Part shown: positions 19,051 through 30,600 of the stretch, piece after piece
How positions within the stretch are numbered: the stretch's first letter is position 1
Layout of the letters: the number at the start of each line of letters is the position of its first letter
The notes under the pieces: generated by a model
What the model was told of the DNA's origin: nothing
What the model saw: the letters and a program-made list of their open reading frames with translations, nothing else
The model's database searches: none
From: Nitzschia putrida
Taxonomy: Eukaryota > Bacillariophyta > Bacillariophyceae > Bacillariales > Bacillariaceae
DNA: 64,000 nt
Direction: 5' to 3'
Assembly (NCBI GenBank): GCA_016586335.1
Contig: BLYE01000036.1
Span: 1 to 64,000 of the forward strand
Translations under genes and position numbers: made by a program

Positions 19051-19617
19051 TCTTGTTTGTCTGTTTGGAAGCAGGTGAATAGTACTGGTAAAGTTATAGA
19101 CAGTGCTTGGTTGTGCAAGTGTTTATGAGAGAGATGTGGATGTTGTTTTACCACTTGGAATGACATTCTGTGGTTGGGACGGAGGAAAACGATCAACGGC
19201 TAGCTTTCACAGAACTCAATCCCTTCGAGAGATGGATGTCACATTTTTTTGCAAGACCCAGTCCATGAGGAGTCGTCGGAATCAGTCGTATGGGATTCCC
19301 TCGAAGATCTCAACGCATGCGTTTCCGCCCCTCCAAATCTCAGGCCTCAACGAACCACAAATTGTTTCCACGTGGCGAAATCGGAGTGGAAGAGGGAATA
19401 TGGAATCCAGGACGCATACAATCACAAGTGAATTGTCTAAAATCGTTCTTCGAAGTCGAAAGAAGGACGAGCGCAGACCGCACATCAAATCACCGATGGA
19501 CTGACGCGCTGTGGGGTGTTATTAGCGTGAAAATCAAACATCATTCTCAAAAATCTTGAGACATATCTCGAGCATCACCACCACCACCCCCAAACCAACC
19601 CGTCAACCTACTCAACA
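19051..19617. promoter_or_regulatory. Divergent promoter region before Cpn10
   Basis: 567 bp between divergent genes. The final ~45 bases before the Cpn10 ATG are a CA-rich leader. No TATA box recognised. Confidence 0.4.
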
Positions 19618-20342
19618 ATGTTCCGAACACGCGTAAGTTCCATGGAATCTATGTTGTGTTGTTGTTTCTATAGATGGGAGAATGAAGGATAGTGGGAAAA
19701 TATGGAGATTGGGGAGGAGTTCTAGAGGGAGAATCTTGTGCGTGTGATGTGTGGTCGTTGAGAGGTGTCAGGTGGCCCGCGAAGGAACATGTGCGATCTG
19801 GAGTGAACACCCAAATCTAGTGGTCGTCCAGCGAAATGTATTTGTTTGTAATGACTTGACATGAAAGAAATGAATGCATATCCTCACCTGTTCGTTGCTT
19901 TTCCTACCGTATCTTTCCTATTTGTGTCGCTTTTAAAATGGATTGGAATATCCGCCGATTCACTTTTTTCCCTTCTTGGAACGCTTTTTACCGTCCACTC
20001 GAAACATTATACACATTTCCTTTCATCCTTTGTTCGTACCTGTAGGCCTTGCTTCGTTCTTTGGCTCCTTTGGGAGACCGCGTCTTGGTTAAGCGAGCCC
20101 CCAAGGAGGTCCAAACCGCTTCTGGATTGTTCCTTCCTACCGACTCCACCAAGGACCCCAACGAGGGAGAGGTCGTCGCTGTCGGCCCCGGAGAGCGTGA
20201 TGTTACCGGAACCCTCCATGCCACCACTCTTGCTATTGGCGACCAAGTTTTGTTGCCTGAATACGGAGGAACCAAGGTCAAGATTGACGGAGCTGAGCTT
20301 ATTTTGTTCCGTGAGTCTGATATTTTGGGAAAGTTCGACTAA
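19618..20342 (+). CDS. Co-chaperonin Cpn10 (GroES family), two exons
   Basis: Exons 19618-19632 (five codons, MFRTR) and 20046-20342, joined in phase 0 across a 413-nt GTAAGT...TAG intron. The 103-residue product reads MFRTRALLRSLAPLGDRVLV, and continues with the mobile loop (KEVQTASGLFLPTDSTK) and GEVVAVGPGERD. It ends in ELILFRESDILGKFD, a typical GroES C-terminus. It caps Cpn60 during protein folding. The short Arg-rich leader is compatible with mitochondrial import, and single-domain length argues against the double-domain plastid Cpn20. The intron so near the start is long for this window and may carry enhancer function. Confidence 0.93.
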
Positions 20343-20686
20343 ATAATCCGTAGGTTGTGGAAGAAATGTTGTATCCAAGCTTGTTGTTGTTTTGGATATA
20401 CAAAAGTATTTAGAAAAAGGGTTAAGAACGAACCAGACGATGTTGCTATTGTATTGTTGGTTGAATTGTCCTTGTATGGGTAAGATTGTGAAAATGCTGT
20501 GTTTGGCATCGGCATGCAATCACTGCGTTGTGGAGACCCTACTACCGGTAGCTACTACATACTGCAACAGGCAAGTACTTGTCAAGAAAACCAAGGAATT
20601 ATATTATTTGTTGTTGTGTTTGGTGTAGTATACTAAAGAGTGAGTAGTTGGAGAGAGATATATAAAGAGAAGGATGGTTGAACATT
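20343..20686. other. Convergent spacer
   Basis: 3' flanks of Cpn10 and the four-helix membrane gene. Contains one CTACCGGTAG palindrome (20542-20551). Nothing else identified. Confidence 0.5.
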
Positions 20687-21329
20687 CTAACTCAAGGCAG
20701 GTGGCTCCTCTTCATCCTCATCCTCGGGCTTGTTGGTATCGGTGGCACCAACCACAACATCTTGCCGGAAGTGAAGGAGCATGAGGGACAAGAATGTGTA
20801 CACCAAGAACAAGTTAAGACCCAAACCAGCAAAGGCCAAGTTGGCCATGGAGGATCCTTGGACATAACTACGGAATGTGACAAAGACAAGCAAGTTTTGG
20901 TTGGCCAAGACAACCATGACTCCCAACAAAAAGCCTACCGAGAAACTGGTAGGGAATCGCTTCAAAACGAAAGTTCCCAAGACACCCAATGCCAAATGTA
21001 CAAGGCCTGTCCAGATGGAAGCCAGCATGAGCGCAAAGGACCCGTCATTTTGCTTCAATTTGACCACTGCAAGTAGAAAAAAGTAGAAAAAACAAAACGT
21101 TAGACCAAGGACCATGATATTGGCGATAGCACATGCGTATCCAAACACTACATTTGGGTTACGTACTTTCCACAATAGTCAACACGAAATAAAACAGAAC
21201 AAATAGAAGCGAAATTCCCCATGCTCGGTGCACCGATGTCTTTGGGTCCTCTGCACAAGAGCCAAAGAGGTGTCCCAACAAGCCATGAGAGTATCGCCCC
21301 GTGTCCTCCATTTCCATTTCTGTCGCCAT
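20687..21329 (-). CDS. Four-helix integral membrane protein, unknown
   Basis: Two exons on the minus strand: 21167-21329 and 20687-21066, with a 100-nt intron starting GTACGT and ending TTGCAG; the junction reads LTIVE-M-VKLKQNDG. The product is 180 residues. Four hydrophobic helices are visible: WGISLLFVLFYFVLTIVE, FALMLASIWTGLVHLALGVL, FSVGFLLGVMVVLANQNLLV and LAFAGLGLNLFLVYTFLSLM. The C-terminal tail is acidic (EDEDEEEPPAL). The layout resembles MARVEL-like or tetraspan proteins, but I see no diagnostic motif. No signal peptide is needed. Function unknown. Confidence 0.75.
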
Positions 21330-21931
21330 CTTTTTGTGTATTTGTTGTGTCAAGTATGTAGATTGAGGATATTATTGGAATGGACAACTATTGTATTGTC
21401 CCTTTTCAAACTATGTTTGCCCGGTAGAAGTCCTACAACGATGACGACGACGGGGGCAGCAAGAAACACAACGACGTAGGTAGTTGTTGTTGTTGTTGTG
21501 GTTGTATGTGGTGGATCATTGTTCAGAGCCTCGTCGTTCGTCGACCTCTCGCGGCCTCCCTCGGACAGACCTGCATCCTCGGAATCTTAATTAGAAACTT
21601 ACTCTTGTACAGCCCCTCTTTGTCGCTGTGCCATATACAAGCGCTGAATACTTGAATGCATTCCAACATCCCGCCGAGCGCGGAGTTTAAATATGATGTG
21701 TCCGACTCTCGCCAACTAGATGTGGATGATCGAGTCAGTCAGAAATATCAGAGTTTACTACAGTGACAACTCTACCAGGTACGTACTCACTGTCCGACAT
21801 CACCACCACGGCTTGGTGATGACAACAGCATTCCTACTACAAAAAGCACCCAACGAAGAAAGAATACCGTCTATATAGCTAGACCAACTTTTTCATTTTT
21901 TATCCCTGTTTTGCTGCAGCCTTTCATTCTA
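21330..21931. other. Intergenic, nothing recognised
   Basis: About 600 bp upstream of the minus-strand tetraspan gene and downstream of the FKBP gene. No gene, tRNA or clear repeat seen. Confidence 0.5.
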
Positions 21932-22785
21932 TTACAACTCTTCCGATCCCTTGGACTTTTGTTGCAAAATATTCTTGCGACGACGAGCCCAATCACGAAG
22001 ATCATCCGACATGGGAGATTGCAAAATCTTGAGCATACGGCTGAGCTCCGAAGTTACTTTGGTGGCTTCCCAAGCTTCTACTTTGGCAATGTAGGCCATT
22101 TCCTTTTCGTTACAATCGGTAGGATCCGAGAGAGTGCAGGTAATGGCGGGGACGGAATCTCCCAAAACTGGATAGACAAAGAGAAGTAACAGCAACAGCA
22201 CAATTGGAAAAATCAACATTAGCATTGACGCAAGAAGGAAATTTGACAAACAAGAAATGTGTGAGGTCCCAAACCATTCAGGACGACCAACATAGCAACA
22301 ACAACAACAATGACATTATCATGGTACGTACTGGCCTTGATTTCCATTTGAAAGATCAACACATCTCCTCCTTGAATTTTAGGAGGACTTCCTCGGTCTC
22401 CGTAGGCCAATTCCGAAGGAATGTACAATTCCCACTTGTCACCTGCCACCATGAGTTGCATAGCTTCCGTCCAACCCTTGATGACTTGGTTGGGAGCAAA
22501 GGTAGTTGGTTCCCCACGTTCGTAGCTGGAATCGAACACAGTACCATCAATCAATTTTCCTTCATAATGACAACTGCAGGGACTGTCGACGGTGGGGTGG
22601 GCGGAACCGCGTCCCCGCTTCAAGACTTTGTATTGTAACCCACTGGGCAAGGTTTGGACACCTTCCTTGTTCTTGTTCTCGGCCAAGAAGGCCAAGCCTT
22701 TCTCGTTGGTTCCTGCTTGGACTGTCCAGGAGAGAACAGCTAGCAAAAGAAATTGGAGCAAGTGTAGCATGGATGACTTGGACAT
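21932..22785 (-). CDS. Secreted/ER FKBP-type peptidyl-prolyl isomerase
   Basis: Exons 22332-22785 and 21932-22167 on the minus strand; the 164-nt intron starts GTACGT and ends TATCCAG, joining MEIKA to ILGDSVPAI. The product is 229 residues. A signal peptide (MSKSSMLHLLQFLLLAVLSW...) precedes a Mip/FkpA-like FKBP domain: LPSGLQYKVLKRGRG, CHYEGKLIDGTVFDSSYERG, VIKGWTEAMQLMVAGDKWEL and IPSELAYGDRG, which keep the usual Y, D, F and W active-site positions. The C-terminal ~75 residues are a charged helical extension (CNEKEMAYIAKVEAWEATKV) I associate with stramenopile FKBPs. It ends SEEL, which resembles a KDEL-type ER retrieval signal. Role: prolyl isomerisation of secretory proteins. Confidence 0.9.
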
Positions 22786-23017
22786 GATGAAAGACGATGC
22801 TGCTGATGTGTGCTGCTGTCGTGTGCGATGATATGACTTGGGATGATGACTTCGGTTGTCGGCGGAGGATCTTTCGAGAATTGGGACTCAACAGATCCCG
22901 TGAAGATCCACGCAACGGTACATGGACGGACGGAAATTCGTATCCACAGAAGATCTCCGAATGAGAATTTTCGGGCGAAGAATTTTCCGCTTTTCTCACA
23001 ACTTGCGGAAGCAGTAA

Positions 23018-23570
23018 GTTGTCCTTGGATGAGGTTGTCCAAGTATCAAGGAAGCAAGGGGGCTGAGGAAGTGATGGGTCAGCTCATCCCAGCCTTGTTG
23101 TCCTCTTTCCAGCATCCATCATTCTGTCTTCGTAGTCTTGGTCCTCGTGTCGCTTGACCTCAAGTGGTCAGGGCATGGTACTAGTTCTACGGTGCAGCTT
23201 GGTGTTGCCGTGATTGTCAGGAGACCTATGAGGATATAGGTGCAATCATGTGCAGCCACGTTCTCACAACGTGAGGAAAGCGTTGTCCTTGGATGTGGTT
23301 GTCCAAGTATGATGGAAGCAAGGACGCTGTGGAAGTGATGGGTGAGCACATCCCCGTCTTATTGTCTTCCTATTCCCTACCACGACCAGCAGTATCATGT
23401 GGTGTGTGCTACTGGTTCGAGTACTAGCAGGGGTCCATTGTCCTGTCGCAGTGCTGCTGCTCATAGTCCTCGCCTCGCTTGACCACTAGTGGTTGGCGCA
23501 GACGAGGTACTTGTTGTGCTGTGTGCAGACTGAAGTCACCGTGATCTCCAGTGAACCTATGTGGATATAC
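23018..23570. repeat. Diverged tandem duplication (~265 bp period)
   Basis: Two related blocks, about 23018-23245 and 23281-23570. Both begin gttgtccttggatg(a/t)gg followed by ttgtccaagtat, and share ggaagcaagg, gaagtgatgggt, cgcttgacc and ctatg(a/t)ggatata in the same order. No coding capacity is evident. The second copy abuts the satellite array. Confidence 0.65.
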
Positions 23571-23596
23571 TAGGTGGGGTTACTACGTGTGATTTT

Positions 23597-24667
23597 GAAT
23601 CATCTGAGGTGATGAGGTCACCGAGGATCAGGTGGTAGAATGCCGAGTGAAGGTGTCTACTACTGTTTTTTTCTTGGATTTGTCTTGATGGGACAATCCG
23701 TGTTTTCTTTTGTCGTCAAACCGTGAGTGTTGTGACGATGATTGTATCTGCTGAGGTCTGAGGTGATGTGGTCGCCAAGGGGTCAGGTGGTAGAATGCCG
23801 AGTGAAGGTGTCTACTACTGTTTATTTTCTTGGATTTGTCTTGATGGGACAATCCGTGTTTTCTTTTGTCGTCAAACCGTGAGTGTTGTGACGATGATTG
23901 TATCTGCTGAGGTCTGAGGTGATGTGGTCGCCAAGGGTCAGGTGGTAGAATGCCGAGTGAAGGTGTCTACTACTGTTTATTTTCTTGGATTTGTCTTGAT
24001 GGGACAATCCGTGTTTTCTTTTGTCGTCAAACCGTGAGTGTTGTGACGATGATTGTATCTGCTTGAGGTCTAAGGTGATGAGGTCACCGAGGATCAAGTT
24101 GTTGATTACCGAGTGAAGGTGTCTACTACTGTTTTTTTCTTGGATTTGTCTTGATGGGACAATCCGTGTTTTCTTTTGTCGTCAAACCGTGAGTGTTGTG
24201 ACGATGATTGTATCTGCTGAGGTCTGAGGTGATGTGGTCGCCAAGGGTCAGGTGGTAGAATGCCGAGTGAAGGTGTCTACTACTGTTTATTTTCTTGGAT
24301 TTGTCTTGATGGGACAATCCGTGTTTTCTTTTGTCGTCAAACCGTGAGTGTTGTGACGATGATTGTATCTGCTTGAGGTCTAAGGTGATGAGGTCACCGA
24401 GGATCAAGTTGTTGATTACCGAGTGAAGGTGTCTGCTACTGTTTTTTTCTTGGATTTGTCTTGATGGGACGATCCATGTTTCTATTGTTGTCAAACCGAG
24501 AGTGTTGTGACGATGATTGTATCTGCTGAGGTCTGAGGTGATGAGGTCACCGAGGATCAGGTGGTAGATTGCCGAGTGAAGGTGTCTGCTACTGTTTGTA
24601 TCGCGGATTTGTCTTGATGGGACAATCCGTGTTCTTTTCTGTCGCTAAACCAGGAGGGTTTGTGACT
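23597..24667. repeat. 155-bp satellite, about seven copies with dimeric order
   Basis: The landmark aggtgtctactactg (variant ...ctgctactg) recurs at 23651, 23806, 23961, 24117, 24271, 24427 and 24580, giving periods of 153-156 bp. Two unit types can be told apart. Type A has gatgaggtcaccgaggatc and a T7 run. Type B has gatgtggtcgccaagg and gtttattttc. The order is A'-B-B-A-B-A-A'. The B-A pair at about 23906-24216 is nearly identical to that at about 24217-24526, so a ~310-bp dimer was duplicated. Minus-strand frames through the array are a by-product of the repeat. Confidence 0.9.
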
Positions 24668-24681
24668 GCCTTCTTTGAATA

Positions 24682-24766
24682 GCTCGAGTGTAGCTTAATT
24701 TGTTTTAGAATACTCTGATGCTGAAGTGGAGCAGCATCAGGGGGCCACGGCCATCATGTCTTTTTT
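24682..24766 (+). repeat. Hairpin-plus-T-run element, copy 1
   Basis: Runs from ctcgagtgtagctt through tagaatactctgatgctg to gtctttttt. ctgatgctg and cagcatcag form a 9-bp stem around an 8-base loop, followed by gggggccacggcc and a T6 run. Homologous to 26072-26145. Confidence 0.6.
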
Positions 24767-25249
24767 CGTAGTTTGGAAGCTTCTTTTCGTTTTGCGTCGT
24801 TGAAGTCAGATGAGTCACGACATTTCCTGTTGACTGTCGGACGGATCAGCAGCAGCTTCCCTGTCCTTTCCGCCTCCTCCTCAAAACGAACCCAACAAAG
24901 GATTGAGGGGTCCTTTTGTTTTCCTTCGTTGTCCTCGGATGGTGATGCCTTTGGCCAGCTCCCATTCGAGTATTCGATGATTCCCTACTTCGTGCGGAGG
25001 CGATGTACCTAGGGAATCATCACCGTGCCACACCTAGGTCTACCCAACAACGTCCTTGCTAGCTTGGGATTCCTAGAGGCCTATTGTACATCATGATCAA
25101 ACCACGTGATGTACAGTAGGATCACTACCTTTGCCATCAGTCAGTCGTCGGTGGCGAGGTGGTAACAACAACGTCTCAACAAGAACTTTATCTGTTGTTT
25201 GCGTGTCCTCCTTTCTCCAACCAGGAAAGCGTCGTTGTTGTTCTTCTTG

Positions 25250-25860
25250 GGTTCTGCATGCCAAGTCAGACTCCTTGCCCGCTACACAGAGCCGCAAGGT
25301 GGCGAATCAGTGCCATTTTCCTTGTCATCCAGAAACAACAAGACAACAGTACTCTTTCTTTTGCCGTATTACAGACGACATGCCCGAGTCCAACCGAGGA
25401 GCAGGACCACATCCATCAGGCCTTCTCTCTTGCCACGACAGGCGCACCGCCAAAAAGGAACACGGGAGCTCAATACACCGAGCATTTCCTGCTGGCCCGC
25501 CATACAGCCCGTGCCAAAGAGTCGAGTGAGGATCATGTCCAATCCAGGATCTCTCGCATATCTTCTAAAACGGCTCCGAGTTGGGATACACCGTCATCAG
25601 CAGCTAGCGCCATATCTTGTCATTTTCCAGATACGACAACTAGTCCAAACAAACCTTGCCCGTTACACAGACATGCCTCGACGAGTCGAGTCGAGACGAG
25701 TCGAGTCCAAACCAGCACCACCATCACACGTCCGTCAAACTTACTCTCTTGTCTACACGAGGATCGGCCGCCAAACAGGAACACGGGCGCTCAACACACC
25801 GAGCATTCCTTATCTGCCGCCACACACATCCAGTGCCAAGAGCCAAAAAGTCCGGAAGAT
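25250..25860. repeat. Internal tandem duplication (~320-bp offset)
   Basis: Two diverged copies share ccttgcccg(c/t)tacacaga, ccgccaaa(a)aggaacacggg and gctcaa(t/c)acaccgagcatt in order; the second landmark is at 25447 and 25768. Around 25675-25710 a gagtcgagac micro-repeat interrupts the second copy. Confidence 0.6.
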
Positions 25861-26071
25861 GACTGCTGCAATTATACTCAATACTCATTACTCACTACTC
25901 ACTACTCACCATGCATCTCGCCCATGCGGTTACAAGGTGGCATCCAGCAGCGACAACCGCTTTCGCCACGTACTACTACTACTTGTCATCCCGGATGATA
26001 CACAAAGATATGTTCTTGGGGATTATTGAAAGTTTCTCATCATTCGATTCGGATCGATTTGTCAATCACTA

Positions 26072-26145
26072 CTCGAGAGTAACTTTTAATAGAATACTCT
26101 GGTGCTGAACGGCATCAGGGGGCTACGGCCATTACGTCTTTTTAG
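26072..26145 (+). repeat. Hairpin-plus-T-run element, copy 2
   Basis: Second copy: ctcgagagtaac, agaatactctggtgctgaac, ggcatcagggggctacggcc, then a T5 run. The hairpin stem is kept (ctggtgc with gcatcag, one G-T pair) although several bases differ from copy 1. Confidence 0.6.
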
Positions 26146-27606
26146 ATATTAGCTAGGTAGCTACCGGCAGCGTATTGTTGGAATGGTATGAAAGGAATGA
26201 ATGGTGATCATGGCGCCGAGATTGTTGAAGAAGGAATCATCCCTCAGTTCGAGGTTGCAATTGTTCCAGCCATTTCAGAACGAGGTCTTCCGATACTTCT
26301 TCGGGGACCAACTATGACGAGGCCGAGTTTGGGTAGAAAAATGACGTCGATATCGATATCTACCGGTAGTGGAATATCGAGGCTGCCGCATCGAGTCTTC
26401 TGAACGAGTGCATACAACATTGGTACACAATCATGTGTTGTGCGAAATACTACCAAACAATAAAGCCACGGCCAGCAATTGGATGATTCCATGTTTGGAA
26501 GAAACTGAAACTGAAAAAAATAATCCAGAGAACATCCAACTTCCTTTGGAACGCTTCATCCTTTGCTTCCAACTGTCAGCCAAAAACGTACAGCAAGAAA
26601 ACTGCGGCTCAAATCAAGAACTTCTCTCCCGCGAGGCCATTTCCAGGGGAGTTGCCCAAGGTGCATGGGATCGCAAATACCGATTGGAACGACCTCACAT
26701 CAAACTCGGCATCACCACCTCCATGTTGTGGCACAAAAAATAGTACAAGCGATCATTGTCCGAACAATCAGCACACCACCGAGGAATGCAACAATCTGCT
26801 GCTGCTAGTAATGTTTCCATTGCTGATCAAGCAGGATATACTAGCTAGTAGTTGCCATGTAGTCGTCAAGAAAAGACAACCATCATTATCAGTGGAATAT
26901 CATAATATAATATCCTCGTCGTAGTAGAGCTGTTTTTCTACGTTCTGGATTTATATTGTCATCGCGTTCCCCGATGACAGAAATCTTTGTGCACGTGCTC
27001 GTATGTACAACGACGACATGCAGTGAACATGCTGTGAACCTCTCCCCTGCCGACTGACGGACGAAAGGAGAAATTGCACATAATCGGGTGAAGTCTTCTG
27101 TCGTCGTACAAGACTCTACGTGCCAAACTACGACGAGGCATTCCAGCGTTCAGTAGTACTACAATCAACGTGGACAGGCTACTACGGTATTGTTTGTCGG
27201 GGAAAGTTCCAATTAAGGCAAAAGTCTCTATGCAGGCTAAACTACGGCTTAATCCCTACGACGACGAGCACCCACCAACACCCAATAGGAAGAGGCACAA
27301 GGCACAACAAGCATCGTCCTACTAGTGTGTTTGCAACAACAACATCTACACTACTCTTCTCGTTGTTGCCTCCAAGCCCAGGAAAACCAACGAATCCTTG
27401 TCTCGAGGAGTCTCTCTAGATATTATTTGTTACCAGGCGAAAAGAAAGTAATTGAAAATTGGAAAATCCAACCAGCCGGAGTTCCCTTTCTCGTTGTCTC
27501 GAGGGTGGTGATTGGAGAGCACCTGCTGTGGCACGTATCCGCCAGACACTTTCTATCACTTCAGACTACCTGTTGTTTTTGCGGGTTGAATTATTTTGTG
27601 TAAACT
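26146..27606. other. Intergenic, upstream of the YAK1-type gene
   Basis: 1.46 kb with only short overlapping frames and no domain support. Contains a CTACCGGTAG palindrome at 26360-26369, beside overlapping GATATC/ATCGAT palindromes. No RNA gene recognised. Confidence 0.5.
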
Positions 27607-30600
27607 ATGGAAGCTTCTCTACGGCATTATGCCGAAATGCAACAATTGGCGCAACAACAACAGCAACAGCAGCAGCAGCAACAACAACAAGAGCCATCTC
27701 AGAATGTCACTGCTCCTTTGGCTGGAACGGACCTTCCATTGGGTGCCTTGGCGCTTCTTGCCAACAGCAACCCTGCCAACAGTTTGAGTGACGAGCGATC
27801 TATCAAGCGACTGCAGGTAGACTTGGATTCTGTTTCTTCCAGTACCAGTAACAGCACAAGAAATATACCTCCCACAGCTGCTGCTCCCTTGAACGCCTTG
27901 GCGGCTTCCAAATTGGATCAAGCCTACAAGAACCTTGGTGAGACGCTAAGCAAAAGAGTGCTTGGAAATGGACCCACGGTTCCCCCGCAACAACTTTCCT
28001 CGATAGGAGGGGAGTCATCCTCTGTATTTTTACCCTTTTCCAGTCAAGATGCCAATCCCATGGCCACCGATGCTGCCGGTGCTGCGGCGCCACTCAGTAG
28101 CAGTGATGTACGTACTTTTGTTCTTCCCCTTTTTTGGGCAACGGAGGTTTGTCGTTCCTCTTTTTCACTAACATCCTTATGTTGCTTGTTCTTTTTGTAT
28201 ACATAGACTTCGAGAGGTTCCTCCTCCGCTCGTACCAGAAAGGTGGCCAAAACGGAATACAACGATCACGGAAATCACAAAGCAACCGCCACCCAATCAC
28301 AGCAGGAGAAAATCAAGCGGGATCGGGATTGTCTCTTGAAACAGACGACACTCAATGCAGTCAAAGTGTACAACAGTATCAAAGATACGACAACAGAAGC
28401 AGCAGCAACAACTACAACAGCAACAACCGAACCATTGACTACAGAAAAGAAAAGCCGAAAACGTTCCTCTCCTTCCTCTCAGTCTCAGCTTCCGGCTGCG
28501 CCCCCTACGGGTACTGCCAGCATCAAAAAGGACACCAGCAATAGTACCAATATTTCTCCTCACCGATATGCATTGGCGCAACTTGCGTTGGATGCTGCTG
28601 CGGCGACAAAGAATGGAGCTCCCGGGTATAGGTTAGGTCACACGCAGTCGAATTCGGTAACGCCACAACAAGAACATCCCTTGAACCAAGCAATCCCTAA
28701 ACAACTCTTTCAACCAACGACGAAACAAACGACGAAAAAAACGACGGCACCGACAACGACTCCTCCCAAACCTGCCGAAATTCCCATCAGTCCTCTTACG
28801 TTACTGCAATTGAAACGAGGAAAGTGTCTCACACAACCTGCGGAACATGTTTTGAATGGAGGTTTGGACAACAGTGAAGGTAACCTGATCATGTACGAGA
28901 ATCATGTGGTTACGGTTCCCAAGGATCAAATGAATTTCATGTCGACCGACAAAGAGTTCCCCCAGCACTTTGATCAAGCGGATTTCGTAGTTTTGAAACT
29001 TTTGGGACAAGGAACCTTTGCTCAAGTGTTTCATAGTATTCATGCTCAGACGGGACGAGCCTTTGCTCTCAAGATTGTCAAAAACAAGCCTGCGTACACC
29101 CGACAAGCAGCGGTGGAGATTGATGTATTCCGGGCGCTGAATTCGATTCGATCGTCGTCGACGACGTCTACGAGTGGAGGACATGATTCGCCGCCATCTG
29201 CGAAACATGTTACGCCGACTCCGTTTGAAGGAGCCAAAGGAGATAACCGAGATTCAATGGTGTATATGATGTGCTATTTCATGTTTCAGAATCACCTCTG
29301 TTTGGTGTTCGAACTGTTGGGTCTCAACCTGTATGATGTCCTCAAGAAGCGAAGATTTTGTGGACTCCCCTTGTCTGCCGTACGGAACCTAGTGCGCCAG
29401 GTTGTGGTGGGAATCCAGGAGTTGACTTTGAAAGGTGTTATCCATTGTGATTTGAAACCTGAGAATATTCTTCTTGTTACCTCGAATCATGAAATTCTTG
29501 TGGACGCGGAAAAGAAAACTTCCACAGGAGGTGACACTCCCATGTTGGTGGAGTCTTCTGCCAGTGTCACTCCAGCAATCAAGTTGATTGATTTTGGTTC
29601 CGCTTGTTTCGAAGGACAAACGGCGCACACGTACATCCAATCTCGTTTCTACCGCAGTCCAGAAGTTTTGTTGGGAATTCCCTATGATGCCGCTATTGAT
29701 ATGTGGTCTTTGGGTTGTATCGCGGCAGAGTTGTTCTTGGGTCTCCCTATTCTCCCTGGAGTGCACGAACATGATCAGCTTGGAAGAATATCAGACATGG
29801 TGTCTTGGCCACCAGAATGGATGCTCGACAATGGCACCAAGACGACCAAATTCTTTATGAAACGAAAGAGGAAGAGCGCCAAGAGCCCAATTCTCAACGC
29901 TCAAGGTCTAGCACCTGATGCTGCTCGGCAACATGCTCTCCGCACTGCGTCTAGCTACAGGATTCGAACGAATGAAGAGTACATTGGTTCCTTGTCCCAA
30001 AATGAGATTCGAAAGAAAGGAGGGCTAGCAAAATTGCGCAAACGACCAGCCAATCGGTATTTCAAGGGGAAAACATTGACAGAGATCGTGATTCAGAAAG
30101 GTCGCAACGCTACCCTTGAGGACCAAGATGAGCTGGATGTGTTTGTACATTTTCTATACGGTACGTGTTGGTATTCGAATGGAACATTGCTACGTTTGGC
30201 TTTGACTCAACCTTGTTTGTCTACAGGCGTGTTGGAACCCGATCCGTGGAGACGCTGGACGGGTGATCAAGCAGCAAGTCATCCGTTCCTGACTGGTGGA
30301 GAGTTTACAAGGCATGATGGATCGTTGAGAGATGATATTGATGACGAGAACCAGGCAAACAGAATGTGCAACATCTATTGGAAGGCACCACATGACTCTA
30401 ATGTTGGTCTTCGAAAGAATCGTTGCACTGCGAAATTGCGTGAGAATCAAGTTACGGCCAGACCCAAGACGTCGAGAGCAGGAGGTACTTTGGAGGCTAC
30501 AACGACCCCTGAGCTTGCAAAGAGTGCGGCAGGTACATCGCTCCCCGACAACCGCGTCATTGCCGCTGCAGTGGAAGCAGTCAACAGTATCGAACGCGAG

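Larger units (their letters stand above)
24668..26145. other. 1.4-kb segment bounded by hairpin direct repeats
   Basis: Homologous ~75-85-bp elements lie at 24682-24766 and 26072-26145 in the same orientation. Between them (about 25250-25860) is an internal ~320-bp tandem duplication. The plus strand of 25130-26030 is nearly stop-free in all three frames without any recognisable protein. It may be a decayed or non-autonomous mobile element, but no terminal inverted repeat, target duplication or transposase was seen. Confidence 0.45.

Noticed and set aside
23628..24494. Minus-strand ORFs through the satellite, with repeated peptides
   Set aside because: The peptide repetition follows from the 155-bp DNA repeat; the frame changes between units because periods vary from 153 to 156.
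23597..24667. CRISPR-like array
   Set aside because: Units are contiguous 155-bp repeats without unique spacers, and the genome is eukaryotic.
30161..30226. 22-residue insertion in the YAK1 kinase domain as a real peptide
   Set aside because: Perfect GT-AG ends, the GTACGT donor used elsewhere and restoration of the family motif favour an intron, though retention remains possible.
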